Shown piece by piece: positions 22,101-32,300 of a stretch of DNA of 64,000 nt (position 1 is the stretch's first letter; each line of letters opens with the position of its first letter). Source of the stretch: Ascoidea rubescens DSM 1968 (lineage: Eukaryota; Ascomycota; Saccharomycetes; Ascoideales; Ascoideaceae). The stretch lies in the NCBI RefSeq assembly GCF_001661345.1, contig NW_017962913.1, positions 315,428 through 379,427 on the forward strand, given 5' to 3'. Both the position numbers and the translations under genes were made by a program. The notes below the pieces were generated by a model. It was given only the letters and a program-made list of their open reading frames with translations, was not told where the DNA came from and did not search any database.

Positions 22101-22163
22101 AGTTGAAGTGAAGGCTGTAGTCAGTATATCTTTCACCAAGGCACTATTCTGCTGAGTGCTCAT
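17487..22163 (-). CDS. MDM1: MDM1-like PXA-RGS-PX-nexin ER contact protein
   Basis: This 1558-residue protein has the domain order of Mdm1/SNX13/SNX14. Two closely spaced membrane segments lie at about 52-90, then a PXA domain (about 150-385), an RGS-like domain (about 600-790), a PX domain (about 1175-1300, with FPKKNVLVLNKI and the RRKLLERYLQDLL helix) and a nexin-C domain (about 1400-1550). Mdm1 tethers ER to the vacuole and lipid droplets; the PX domain binds phosphoinositides. The protein is longer than the 1127-residue S. cerevisiae one because of a 300-residue acidic, Asn/Ser-rich linker between RGS and PX. The start is the ATG at 22163; the codon two before it is not ATG. VPS10 lies upstream on the same strand. 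Confidence 0.9.
19052..19133 (+). repeat. Adjacent (ATT)n and (ATC)n blocks in MDM1
   Basis: On the plus strand a pure ATT block (19052 to about 19104) passes directly into a pure ATC block (to about 19133). On the coding strand this is GAT repeats followed by AAT repeats, an Asp run joined to an Asn run. It lies in the linker between the RGS and PX domains. Confidence 0.95.
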
Positions 22164-22517
22164 CTCCACTGGTAGCTAACAGCAGTAGTTGGTAGATCGT
22201 AGGCCCTTTTTTGAGACTTGTTGTTGGTGTTTGATTTGGCATCCTTTTCAGACCAGATCTTGTTGGATTTTGTTTTGTTGATAAAAATCACCTAGCACCC
22301 TGCGGTTTTGGGAGATTAATGTTGTGCCTTTTAGGTCTGGAGTTGGATCACCGCAAAAGGTTTGCAAAAGCGGGAGGGCAGTAATTAACAGTTTCTATAA
22401 CAGTTTATTATATCGGTAGCAAATAGGGTAAAAAAAAGAAATAAAATAAAGAAAGACTATAAAGAAAGACTATAAATCTCTGATCTATATATATGGTACA
22501 GTAAAAAAACATCATGT
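22164..22517 (-). promoter_or_regulatory. MDM1 upstream region
   Basis: The 354 bases between the VPS10 stop and the MDM1 start are GC-richer near MDM1 (22190-22370) and AT-rich near VPS10, where the 3' end should lie. I see no gene in it. Confidence 0.4.
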
Positions 22518-25500
22518 TCAAATTAGCTTGTCTGTGGATGGACCTGGCAAGTTATCCTTGCTCTGGTCAGTAATCAAATCATCCTGAAACGACATACTCT
22601 TTCCTTTTTCCTTTTTGGCATCTCTGTCGTCTTTGTATGTATTGTCTCCCTCAAGATCAGTGAAGGGGCTTATGCTTGCAACCTCATCGCTAGCACCAAG
22701 AAGATTTTCAGAAGAACCACCTTCAAAGATAACAGAACTTGTGTTTTCTTCGTCAACAGAAGTGTATCTGTGATTTCGATCTTTCTTAAGAGCAAACCTA
22801 TCAAACGACCACATTTTTTTGCCATATAATCTTTCTCTTATGGTATCTAAATAAACTTTGCTATAGTCATATCCGCTGTTTAACTGAATTGTAGCCTTAA
22901 CCATTATAACATGCAAAGCTTTGCTGGCTTTGTTGACCAAAGTATCGTCAGTGAATGTGAACTCATTATTTTCATCAAGACGAATTTGTCCATATCGAGC
23001 ATAGTAGTAGTATCTGTAAGTAATGTAGAAGACAATAAAACTTCCAACTAAAATAGCTGCAATTAAAAGAATCAACTTCAAACCCTGCAATCCTCTTTCA
23101 TAAATCGAAGCAAAGGCTTCTTCTCTTCCAGGACAAGGCATTGGATCTACTTTATCAAACTCATTTCCTCCCTGACAAGTGGTTAATGGAATACGTCTAT
23201 AGCCAGTTGGAACCCAATATTCAATTGCGTCTCTATTCTGCTTGCAGTATTGGGAGTGATCTGGAGGTGAATATCCTGTTATCAATCTACACTCACCATG
23301 CTCATCACGATAATAATTAAAATCACACTCATAATCTTGTCTTGTACATGTACAGTTTTTAACGATGACATATGGGTCAGCAATAGAATCACCAATATAA
23401 CATTCCTTATTGGGCAATTTTCTATAGTATTGAGTTTCATGACCAAATAGACAATTACTGGATGAAAATGGATGTTTGGGGGACCACAATTCAAAATCAT
23501 CATCATCTGGATTCCTCAAGTCTAAACTGCATTTCCTCTTTAATAAATTAGTGAAATCAATTTGGAACACCTGGGATCTTTCACCACGGCTGGTTGGCAT
23601 AGTTGTGAACAACAAAAACTTTCTTGAATTATCCAAAGGAACTGTTGCAATGTCATTAACAACAACTTTTTCGGTAGTAAATTCATACGAATTCCAGGTA
23701 TCACCTTCATCAATAGTGTAGTAAATTACATTTGTATTATCTTGTTCTGCTACCAAAGCGATAATGGTACCTTGGTCACCATATTCCCATTGATAAACTC
23801 CTTTTTTAATTTCCTTCCATGTTACACCTCCATCTTTAGTGATAAATGTATTTCCTTCATAAAATGAATCTAATGAATCACCAACATTACCTACACCAAT
23901 CATCACACCAGTGGCTGAAGTGGATGAAAATGTATCTCTATAATCTCTTCTTTCGGTAAATCCATGTAAGTGTAAAGAACATTTTTCTAATGGTTGACCA
24001 GCACACTTGTATTTCTTATTCTCTGAATCAACACTAGGTGGTTGAATATAAGACCATTGAGCACCATCGGTATGTGATATCATTGATTTAAGACTTTTCT
24101 TTGCTCCTTTTCTTGCTTCCTTATAGTTTGCAACAACATTTACAACCACAACGCCCTCTAATGAACTTATTTGTTCAAAATCAACATATCCAGCAGAATT
24201 CCTGTTCACGTAGTTTTGAGAAACTATAAAGTAAGTACCATTAGAGTTCGATTTTAAAAGTGTCCCAAATTCAGCGCCTTCTCTTGAATTTGTAGTAACA
24301 TGTAAGGATATGGCTTTTGATTTAGCTCCCAAAAGAGTATAAGTTTTCTGTTTATTCATATCAACATTATGAGGGAAAAAAGTCTCTGCAAAAGTCTCGC
24401 CATCCATTGATACAAAAGCTCTAATTTCATCATCATCTTTCTTCCCTTCAGCTGCAGCAAACACAAATCCGTCAACAATTGAATAGTCTATCAAGTTTTT
24501 CACAAGAGACACTTGGTTGTATTTAAAGAAATCTGTTGAAGCAATCAATTCTTTATTTTGATCATTATTACCTTTTTTAATACAATATATTAACATATCA
24601 GAAGTTGGAAGGTTAAGATTTTGAATAAAAGAACATCTTTCAACTCCTTTTTTAAGTATTTCCCATCGTTTGCCATAAGATCTCGACACATAGGAGTTTG
24701 TTTGACAGGTTAAAGAGTTAGCATTTTCGCAACCTGTTTGACCGGTCCAAACCAACCATGATGGTTTCTTTGGATGAAAAGATATTGGAAATGTGCCAGG
24801 AATATCAATAGAAGGAGTTCTAAAAGATTTCCAATTATCAGCTCTATCCATTGAATAGATAATTTTTTGATTTGTTGTCAACAAAAAGACATGATCTGAA
24901 TTATAAGGATTTAATTTGAAAGAAATAATTTCTTCGCCGGGAGCAATTTGTTCCCATGAAGCACCTTGATCATGGGTAACATAAGCCTCATTTTCACTTG
25001 TTAATAATACTATCGTTTCGTCTTGGTTATCTTTACTGACATCTCTTTCAAGATATATGTAATCTTTAATGGTTCCAGAAAATTGGAAGTTCAAGGATTT
25101 GATTTTACCATTATTCATAGAGTCAGTAGCTTCTTGTTTATCACCTTCAGCGACATCGTGATTAATATCCTTTGGAGCGCCATTTTTATTATTCATATCA
25201 ATCTCGTAGTTTGGACATCTTTTAACAACATCGCTATCCAAATTCAAACCTTTGATTGAGGAACATTGATTTCCTGGAATCTTTCTGTAAGAAGGAGGCA
25301 ACGAATATATTTCTGTTCTGCCATCACATTCTTTTGATTTTATACTTTCAAAATACAGACTGTCGTTAGGAACACATTTTCCGGATTCATTATCTTTAGA
25401 AAAATCATAAGCACATTCATAATCTAATTCAACGCAAGGACAACTTTCTTGGACTACTTCAGCTTCATTGTATAATTTACCAACATAACAGTATGATTCA

Positions 25501-27314
25501 GATTTCTTCCTTGAGAATTTTTGTTTGTACCCCATGAAACACATTGATTGGCCGTTTACAGAAGGAACGTACCAATCTTCCATGTCATTTTCCACGCATT
25601 TTCTGTCAAATAGTTTATCGAAATTAAGGGAGATGGATTTATATTTTCCATTTGAAGTTTTTCCAATGATTAAAAATTTGGAGGAAGTAGAATCTGGGGT
25701 GGTTGTTAAAACCTTTGCGTAGATTGAATCTTTAATGGATACTTGTTTCCAAGTTTTTCCCATATTTCTAGAATATTTGATGGAATTTGTTTCAATTGAA
25801 TCGGAAATTGCAACAATGACTGAGCCAGAATCACCAAATTCAAATAAATAAGGACCATTCAAAGTTTTAGCCCAAGATAGGCCAGCATCATTGGACATAT
25901 AGGTATCACTGTAGTCATAATCTTTTAAAGAGGAGCCAATGTTCCCAACACCTAATAAGAGGCCTGGAACAGGACTTGAATAGTATTTTCCAATCATGTT
26001 GTTTGGTTTAAAATTGTCAGCTCTTTCAACGATGGAGTGCAAATTTAAAGAGCAGGAGGTGTCACCTCTACAAGATTGAGAATCATCATCGGAGTCTGAT
26101 AATTTTAAGAAAGTCCAAGAATTACCATTATCAAAAGAAATCTTTGATCTGACAGTGGGAGATAGAGAATCATCTAGAATGATAGACTGGCCATTTGAAA
26201 CTTGATTAGAAAGAATAATGCCATCAATACTGGTTAATGTTTCATAATCAACATTTCCAGCAGGATCTCTGTTGGTGTAGTCAAGAATTTTATTGAAATA
26301 ACCGGTGTCAAGGTTAGCAGAGAATAGTTGACCTAGGTTATCAATGCCATTAATTTTGAGATCGATGTGTAAGGAGTTAACAAAAGACTTTAAGATTGAG
26401 AAGGAGTTTGATCTAAAGTTGACGTTTTCAGGTAGAGAGATTTCCTTCCAAGCCTTGCCATCATAAGAAATATAAATGAATAAGTTTTCAGTTTCTTTGT
26501 CGGTGGTTAAGATGTTGTGACCAATTGCAATTAGATAGTGGTCTACAGAAGTCAATAGTTCAATGCCAGTTATTAGAACACCACCTTCGGCGTTAATATG
26601 GGTGATATCATCTTGAAACCAATCTAGAGACTTTGCCAATGAAAGGCCATGTTTATTGTCATAGATAGATGAACAGATTACTGATTTTTGGTCTTCAGCG
26701 TTAATTAAATTTGTGGCTTCAGTGAAAATACAAGTATGAGCAGTAGTTAATTCTTTAAAGGTTAGAAAGCCATCTCTTGTGTAATAGAATTTTCTTGAAC
26801 AGAAATTGTTATTCTTTTCTTTTTCTTTTTCTTTTTTGTCTGAATTGTCGTCTATACATTGACCAGCGAATAGAGCGTAATCTTGACGTTTGCCATGGAA
26901 AACAATAGAGGGAGATTGGAAAAAATTATCAGAAATATGAACAGATTCAGGGGTTTCAATTTTTTTCCAAACTTTTCCTGCACTGATGGACCTGAATTGG
27001 TATTTTGAATCTGAAAAGGCATAAACAATGTTTTTCTTATAAGGATGGACGAGTATGAGTTTGATAACCTCATTATCGAAATTTAGTTTTTCCCAGGACT
27101 CTCCATCATTTTGAGAAAAGTATACCAGGCCCTTTGGATCGTCCAAGTACAAGACGTTGGAGGTGTCTTCGAAGTAGATGATTTGTTTGGGGGGACTGGA
27201 GAAATCCTTTGAGGAAATTTTAGGGGAATAATCAGCATTTACTATATTGAAACAAAATACGGATAGAAGCAAAATCGCTAGATATGACTTGAAACTATGA
27301 TGTAGTAACTTCAT
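22518..27314 (-). CDS. VPS10: Vacuolar sorting receptor Vps10 (sortilin)
   Basis: The 1598-residue type I membrane protein is Vps10, which sorts carboxypeptidase Y and other hydrolases from the late Golgi to the endosome. A signal peptide spans about residues 1-27 (LAILLLSVFCFNIVNA). Two Vps10 beta-propeller domains follow, each with repeated sortilin Asp-box motifs (such as SNDAGLSWAK and ITKDGGVTWKE) and each closed by a Cys-rich 10CC module (cysteines around 580-680 and 1260-1390). The membrane segment is at about 1405-1430 (LKLILLIAAILVGSFIVFYI), leaving a cytosolic tail of about 165 residues for retromer-type recycling. Domain order and length match S. cerevisiae Vps10. The ATG directly precedes the signal peptide. 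Confidence 0.97.
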   Translation of the reverse strand: MKLLHHSFKSYLAILLLSVFCFNIVNADYSPKISSKDFSSPPKQIIYFEDTSNVLYLDDPKGLVYFSQNDGESWEKLNFDNEVIKLILVHPYKKNIVYAFSDSKYQFRSISAGKVWKKIETPESVHISDNFFQSPSIVFHGKRQDYALFAGQCIDDNSDKKEKEKEKNNNFCSRKFYYTRDGFLTFKELTTAHTCIFTEATNLINAEDQKSVICSSIYDNKHGLSLAKSLDWFQDDITHINAEGGVLITGIELLTSVDHYLIAIGHNILTTDKETENLFIYISYDGKAWKEISLPENVNFRSNSFSILKSFVNSLHIDLKINGIDNLGQLFSANLDTGYFNKILDYTNRDPAGNVDYETLTSIDGIILSNQVSNGQSIILDDSLSPTVRSKISFDNGNSWTFLKLSDSDDDSQSCRGDTSCSLNLHSIVERADNFKPNNMIGKYYSSPVPGLLLGVGNIGSSLKDYDYSDTYMSNDAGLSWAKTLNGPYLFEFGDSGSVIVAISDSIETNSIKYSRNMGKTWKQVSIKDSIYAKVLTTTPDSTSSKFLIIGKTSNGKYKSISLNFDKLFDRKCVENDMEDWYVPSVNGQSMCFMGYKQKFSRKKSESYCYVGKLYNEAEVVQESCPCVELDYECAYDFSKDNESGKCVPNDSLYFESIKSKECDGRTEIYSLPPSYRKIPGNQCSSIKGLNLDSDVVKRCPNYEIDMNNKNGAPKDINHDVAEGDKQEATDSMNNGKIKSLNFQFSGTIKDYIYLERDVSKDNQDETIVLLTSENEAYVTHDQGASWEQIAPGEEIISFKLNPYNSDHVFLLTTNQKIIYSMDRADNWKSFRTPSIDIPGTFPISFHPKKPSWLVWTGQTGCENANSLTCQTNSYVSRSYGKRWEILKKGVERCSFIQNLNLPTSDMLIYCIKKGNNDQNKELIASTDFFKYNQVSLVKNLIDYSIVDGFVFAAAEGKKDDDEIRAFVSMDGETFAETFFPHNVDMNKQKTYTLLGAKSKAISLHVTTNSREGAEFGTLLKSNSNGTYFIVSQNYVNRNSAGYVDFEQISSLEGVVVVNVVANYKEARKGAKKSLKSMISHTDGAQWSYIQPPSVDSENKKYKCAGQPLEKCSLHLHGFTERRDYRDTFSSTSATGVMIGVGNVGDSLDSFYEGNTFITKDGGVTWKEIKKGVYQWEYGDQGTIIALVAEQDNTNVIYYTIDEGDTWNSYEFTTEKVVVNDIATVPLDNSRKFLLFTTMPTSRGERSQVFQIDFTNLLKRKCSLDLRNPDDDDFELWSPKHPFSSSNCLFGHETQYYRKLPNKECYIGDSIADPYVIVKNCTCTRQDYECDFNYYRDEHGECRLITGYSPPDHSQYCKQNRDAIEYWVPTGYRRIPLTTCQGGNEFDKVDPMPCPGREEAFASIYERGLQGLKLILLIAAILVGSFIVFYITYRYYYYARYGQIRLDENNEFTFTDDTLVNKASKALHVIMVKATIQLNSGYDYSKVYLDTIRERLYGKKMWSFDRFALKKDRNHRYTSVDEENTSSVIFEGGSSENLLGASDEVASISPFTDLEGDNTYKDDRDAKKEKGKSMSFQDDLITDQSKDNLPGPSTDKLI

Positions 27315-29266
27315 GATGATTGTAATTTGTAATTTTGTATTTTTATATTTTGATTCATTTAAGGGAAGATATCAAATAACAAAAAAAGAGATACAACATA
27401 GAGAATACAGTGACAGAAGAGATGGTAAAATGTTTTTATAGAAAGCAGATCAAACCAAGGAAAAAAAGCGAGGAACATAGCACCAGGAAAGAAAGGAAAA
27501 AGGGTATTCCTGTGCTGAAATTGAGCAAAAAGCATCATGTATTGCAAGCTCCAACCTTAAAGCTGGGGATATACAAGGTGAATCGGGTCGAACAGAGCAC
27601 TAAGATCAGAGAAATCAGCGAAATTGAGCAGTATAAATCATTTTGTCCGTTTGACAGCTGGATCGGTGATTAGAGAAGAGGATGTAACGCCGATTTCTCC
27701 AGCCCACGAATCTTTAAGATTGTGTTTCACCCCCTCCCCCTCCTCTGGTTTAGACCCACGCACCTGGACTCGTTTAGTAGCTCACGTGGAGGACGCGCGG
27801 GGAGCAGCAGCACTTGGCATGCGCCCACCGGGCTAGTATGCTCCCATAGGGTTGGTCTCGTTACTGGCTAGCGCGCGGTCACCCTCTCTTAAGTGTGGTT
27901 CTGCGTCCAGAGAGCTGCTGCTGCTCATTTGGCTTCTCCCAGCCAGATACCACTGGAACCACAACGACATCGAGACTGATAAGAAGCTGGTATTAGGCCT
28001 GGAGTCTTGTGGGAAATGTAATCCATACAACTTCTACACTCTTCAGGCAATGGCACTAGGCGCTGCCCATAAGCGACAAAGGAATTGTTATCTTTCCACA
28101 TGTCTAGCAGAACCTGGTAACCAAGGAGCAGCGGTGTATTCTTAGTGAAGAAAAAAGGCAAACTTTGGAAGAATAAATCCTTGGAAGAAAGTCAATCACC
28201 ACACTTTTCTCAGTTCCCGGATTCAAACGCTGTGGTACGTGCATCTGTGTGTGGGTCACAATTCATAAATAATTAAAAAACCAACTCTTAGCCAGTTCAA
28301 AACCAATTCTAAACTACAAAATGCCTTTGAGTTTTGGTATTTCTTTCAGCAGCCCGTTTTGAAGAAATGATAAATTCAGAAACACGACATGATTGGCTGT
28401 AGAGTTCTTGGCTGAACCTGTTCTGGATATATTTGTACTATCTTAAAGAATAGTTTTATATCAGCCACTATACCAAGAAATCCACCCAAGAGCCTTAAAC
28501 AAGTCAACCGCCAAGGACCCTGCGATCATCTTGGTTCTGCATGACTGCGTCATTGGGCATGTGCTTGATCTCCTAGAATCGGATCAACCTTGAATTCCTC
28601 TCACCACCAAAAGCCCAGAGCTTTGGCACAATTGCAACTTTGGTGAAAAGGTTCCTTTAATCGCTATTCTTTAAAGTGCTGTGGTTGTTCATCAGCTTAC
28701 AAGAATAGTATTCTCTGTTTCACTCGGTATGTGAAAAAGGGTACTGCGATTTATTTCAGGGAGCACAGACCCTCCACCTCTTTGAACCCTTAAAGCATTT
28801 ATTCTCAGTATTCTGTTTGAATTTTCGGTTTCTTACTTTAAAATTTTTTGCTATGATTCATTGCGCTGTTTTGTTGAAACTGGTGATAGAGCACATACCA
28901 ACTCGCAATCTCAATTACAATGGTAAGTTTTTTTTGTTTTATTTGAATTTTTAATAATTATTCTCATTCTACTGGTGATTGTGCTTTTTTTATCTTTCAA
29001 CTGGGTTTTTCTTTGCTTTTTAGGATAACACTGTTGGCTTTCCTTTTTGGCCTCTAAAAAATAGCTTTATCACGCTTGTTTCAAGTATATAAATTGCTGT
29101 CAAAGATCGATGTTTTTTTACTCTTTTTTTTTTCTATCACTTTAATACCTTTTACAATTTTAATATCCTTCACACACACACTACATTACAATCCTCCAAT
29201 ACCATATAATTATATTTTATAATTATAACCTAGTTATACCCTAATCAGCTCATAATTATCTTGGAA
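27315..29266. other. Gene-poor 1.95-kb divergent intergenic region
   Basis: This is the longest stretch without a recognised gene. The part at about 27680-28140 is markedly GC-rich and contains a CACGTG at 27783-27788. Small frames on both strands there lack ATG starts or family resemblance. The part at 28260-28900 is mixed in composition. A possible TATA element (GTATATAAA, about 29086) and long T-runs precede the PQ-loop gene. I looked for tRNA B-boxes, spliceosomal RNA and SRP RNA signatures and found none. A non-coding RNA cannot be excluded. Confidence 0.5.
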
Positions 29267-30103
29267 ATGTCGCACGATCCAAACGATTCTATTGAGGTCA
29301 ATGTCGTAGCTACGATAGGTACTGTTTTTTGGTGTATCCAGCTTATTCCCCAAATTATTCGTAACTATAGAGTCAAAGATTGTACTGGTTTTCCTCCACT
29401 TATGATGATTTTATGGGCTATTTCTGGTATTCCCTTCTCAATTTACTTCTTTATGACTGATGCTTCAATTCCAATCAAAGTCCAACCCCAGGCTTTCACT
29501 GCTTGTGCTGTTATTGCTTTCTCCCAGGCTTTGTACTACCCTCCAGTTTCCATGAAGGTAAGAAAGCTTTGCTTCTGGACTGGTGGTTTTATTGTTGTCG
29601 GTGTTGCAATTGAGGCTGTTGCCATCGTCTTTTTAACTCCCGTCCATGAAGATGGAACAGAATGGCCTTCTATTATTATTGGTACTCTTGCTTCCATTCT
29701 CTTAGCTTCTGGTTTAATTCCTGCTTATTTCGAATTGGCCAAAAGACAAGGAAGAGTCGTTGGTATCAACTTTGTTTTTTTGTTAATTGATTGTGCTGGT
29801 TCTCTTCTTTCAATGATATCTCTTCTCATTGGTTCAATGGATATCATGGGTTTTGTTTTATATTTGGTTTTACTTGCTCTTGAAATCGGTATCTTTTTGA
29901 GTCATTTTATCTGGTGGTGCAGATTTAGATGGTTGAAAAAGGATAAAGTATCCGATGAAGAAAGCTCTCTGGAAATCGTTCACGAAATTACAAGTGGTGA
30001 TTCCAAAACTGATTTTAAACTAAACTCCAATTCAGATTCAAAACATGATTCAGCAGTATGTGAAAAACATGTTGAAATCTTCGAATCTGAAAAAAAGAAT
30101 TGA
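29267..30103 (+). CDS. PQ-loop repeat membrane protein
   Basis: The 278-residue protein has seven predicted membrane segments and two PQ-loop repeats: the first around residues 12-55 (FWCIQLIPQIIRNYRVKD, with the Pro-Gln pair), the second around 155-200 (SGLIPAYFELAKRQG, where the pair is degenerate, Pro-Ala). PQ-loop proteins include lysosomal and vacuolar exporters of cystine and cationic amino acids, and this one may act similarly; the substrate is unknown. It looks like the fungal PQ-loop group common outside Saccharomycetaceae, more than like Ypq1-3. The soluble tail from about 233 is Ser/Asp/Lys-rich. The first ATG in frame is 29267; the frame upstream of it begins with non-ATG codons after a stop. 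Confidence 0.75.
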   Translation: MSHDPNDSIEVNVVATIGTVFWCIQLIPQIIRNYRVKDCTGFPPLMMILWAISGIPFSIYFFMTDASIPIKVQPQAFTACAVIAFSQALYYPPVSMKVRKLCFWTGGFIVVGVAIEAVAIVFLTPVHEDGTEWPSIIIGTLASILLASGLIPAYFELAKRQGRVVGINFVFLLIDCAGSLLSMISLLIGSMDIMGFVLYLVLLALEIGIFLSHFIWWCRFRWLKKDKVSDEESSLEIVHEITSGDSKTDFKLNSNSDSKHDSAVCEKHVEIFESEKKN

Positions 30104-31262
30104 TCTTATAAAAGTTTAATGGTTTAAAGGATCTGGTGTTTTTTTTTAATCTCCTGTTGTATATCTCAATTTTTTTTGCACATTTTTTCATTTTCATTTT
30201 CATTTTCATTTTCATTTTTAATTCATTTTTTTAGATTCATTTTTTTTTTATTTACATATTGTGTTTTATGGCGTTAAAAAGAAAAGTTTTAAATTTTTTT
30301 TTTATTTTATTTTCATCTTATTAAAGTAATTTTTTCTCTTTTGATCTTTGATCTTGATGGTCTTTTTAGAGCTTATGATGTCTTATGATATCTTGTTTTG
30401 TCTTATTTTATCTTGTTTTATCTTGTTTAAATTTTGCCTAGACTTTGCCTAGACCTTGTCTACTTTATTTTCTTATCCTGTTTTGATTTCTTTCAGACTC
30501 GTTATTATTTTGTTTTTCTACATAAATATCAATACATGTTGGGTTAAGTTTTATAATCATAGAACAAAAAAAAAATTGTATTCATTTAATTCAAAACTAA
30601 CCGGGAAATTCTAATTATATATTCGTTACAATAACCAATTCAAAAAAAAAAAATTAACATTTTTTAGTTTTTGGAATGAAACTTATCGTTATCATTATTA
30701 AAGATAAATTGGCTTTCTAATGAAAAACATTGGATAAAATGTATTGAGAAGCACGTGTAAATTAGAGTCAGGGTTTACTTTATATCAGGTTAAGTCACCC
30801 TAGAAAATTGCGCTCACGTTGTCTTCTTATCCACTAAAAAAGTTTCTTAATAAGCACGTGATATTAACAAGCCAGGAAGCTATTTTATGTTCTCTTTTTA
30901 ACCATAACTACAATTGGTTGATAGAACAACTAATTTAAATGATCTAATAGTTCTATTATAGATAATTGCAATAAAAGTCAGTTAATTATTAGATTCTTTT
31001 TCCAGGGTTTAAATTGCTATTTATGCTTCTATACTTGTGATTGATCTCAAATATTTCTTACTATTCTGATTAGCTAAACAAACAAATGAAGGAAGAGTTA
31101 CGTAAATTGTACGGAATAGTACAAAACATCCCTACATCCATCGAACCAGCTCCAATTATTGTTTGTGGGGAAATAGACTAGAGTAGAAAGGGTTCATTTT
31201 CAAATGTGTTGAAGATGGCTTATTAATTTTCGATTTAACACTAACCGTCCTACTATATCAAA
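30104..31262. other. AT-rich intergenic region with two E-boxes
   Basis: The left part holds T-rich 3' sequence, a CATTTT hexamer run at about 30188-30217 and repeated TCTTGTTTTATCTTG-like stretches around 30390-30440. Two CACGTG sites lie at 30752-30757 and 30855-30860, about 100 bases apart, in what should be the promoter of the CoA-binding gene. A 31-codon ORF lies at 31086-31181. Confidence 0.5.
31086..31181 (+). CDS. Short ORF upstream of the CoA-binding gene
   Basis: An ATG opens a 31-codon frame (starting MKEELRKLYG) that ends 81 bases before the start of the CoA-binding gene. If the transcript begins upstream of it, it would act as an upstream ORF. I have no evidence of conservation, and an ORF of this size can arise by chance. 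Confidence 0.25.
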   Translation: MKEELRKLYGIVQNIPTSIEPAPIIVCGEID

Positions 31263-31721
31263 ATGGTTTTAAAGGCTGCTGTCAATTTCTTCTCTAACGC
31301 CAGGAAATATGCTGTTGTTGGTGCTTCAGCTAACCCAGATAAATTTGGATTCAAGGTTTTACAATGGTATATCAACAATAAGCTACCTGTAGTTCCTATT
31401 AACCCAGTTACAAATTCAATTTTGGGGATTGACTGCGAGAAATCAATCACTGAATTAATTCAAAAGAAAGAATTTGAGGATGGGATAAGTATTTCATTTG
31501 TCACTCCTCCAAATGTAACCCTTAGTATTTTGAAAGACCTCCATGAAAAATTTAAAGATAGCTCAAGCTTAATTAAAGCTGTTTGGCTTCAACCAGGTAC
31601 TTTTAACGATAAAGTTCTTGATTATGCTAAGAACAAAATCAAAATCGAAAATGTTATTGCTGATGGGTTATGTGTTATGGTTCTTGGTCAAGAAGTTTTA
31701 GATCAACAGAGAAACAATTGA
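31263..31721 (+). CDS. CoA-binding (YccU-like) domain protein
   Basis: A complete 152-residue single-domain protein of the CoA_binding_2 family. The N-terminal Rossmann motif (KYAVVGASANPDKFGFKVL) is followed by the family's VVPINPV and FVTPPNVT segments and the C-terminal VIADGLCVMVLGQE. Bacterial relatives such as YccU bind CoA; the cellular role in fungi is not known. No targeting signal is evident, so a cytosolic location is inferred. The length is normal for the family and the start ATG immediately precedes the domain. The gene stands alone, with an unusual tandem 8-mer array just after its stop. Confidence 0.8.
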   Translation: MVLKAAVNFFSNARKYAVVGASANPDKFGFKVLQWYINNKLPVVPINPVTNSILGIDCEKSITELIQKKEFEDGISISFVTPPNVTLSILKDLHEKFKDSSSLIKAVWLQPGTFNDKVLDYAKNKIKIENVIADGLCVMVLGQEVLDQQRNN

Positions 31722-31722
31722 A

Positions 31723-31826
31723 TAATTTTATAATTTTATAATTTTATAATTTTATAATTTTATAATTTTATATTTTTATATTTTTATATTTTTATATTTT
31801 TATATTTTTATATTTTTATATTTTTC
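31723..31826 (+). repeat. Two-phase 8-mer array after the CoA-binding gene
   Basis: Starting right after the stop codon, about six copies of TTTTATAA pass into about seven copies of TTTTATAT. The two units differ by one base, and the array is close to perfect within each phase. It lies in the 3' untranslated or terminator region. Confidence 0.9.
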
Positions 31827-32300
31827 ATTAATTATTATAAAATTGATCACACATATCACTGAAAATTTTGATACTGCTTTCATTATCACCTTCAATTTAT
31901 TTTTATTTTTGTCAAACCATGTTTACATTTTTATTTTATCTTTACAATAAATTCTTCAATCCATCTTTATGGGTATAAATGCAAGTTGCAGTGTAAATGC
32001 ACTAGTATGCTTTCTACATGTGGCATTTTTGTGTAGAAGTTCGAAATTTGTTCTGGTTTTCACAGAACGGACCTGTCCAAGAAAGTAAAGTTTTTTTTTG
32101 AATTTTTTTTTTGAGGTGAAATTTTTTTTGAATTTATAATCAAAAACAAGTTGATTAATAGATTTTCAACAGAGATATATAATAATATTATTTTATTAAT
32201 TTGGATTTTCAGCTTATAAGTTGTTCTTAACTGAAATTCATATTGAAGAATATATATATATATATATATATTGAAAGGATATACTAATTTTTCAGATATA
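31827..32300 (+). promoter_or_regulatory. NMD3 upstream region with (TA)n
   Basis: The interval is AT-rich, with T-runs around 32091-32131 and a (TA)n run at 32251-32272 that ends about 30 bases before the NMD3 ATG. The TA run probably lies in the 5' leader or core promoter. No gene is seen in the interval. Confidence 0.5.

Noticed and set aside
27410-28161. Several ORFs of 60-97 codons in the gap between VPS10 and the PQ-loop gene
   Set aside because: Most begin at non-ATG codons or overlap on both strands, and none has a recognisable domain.
28200-28250. Possible tRNA T-loop (GGATTCAAACGC)
   Set aside because: The flanking bases do not form a five-pair T stem, and no anticodon or acceptor arms fit.
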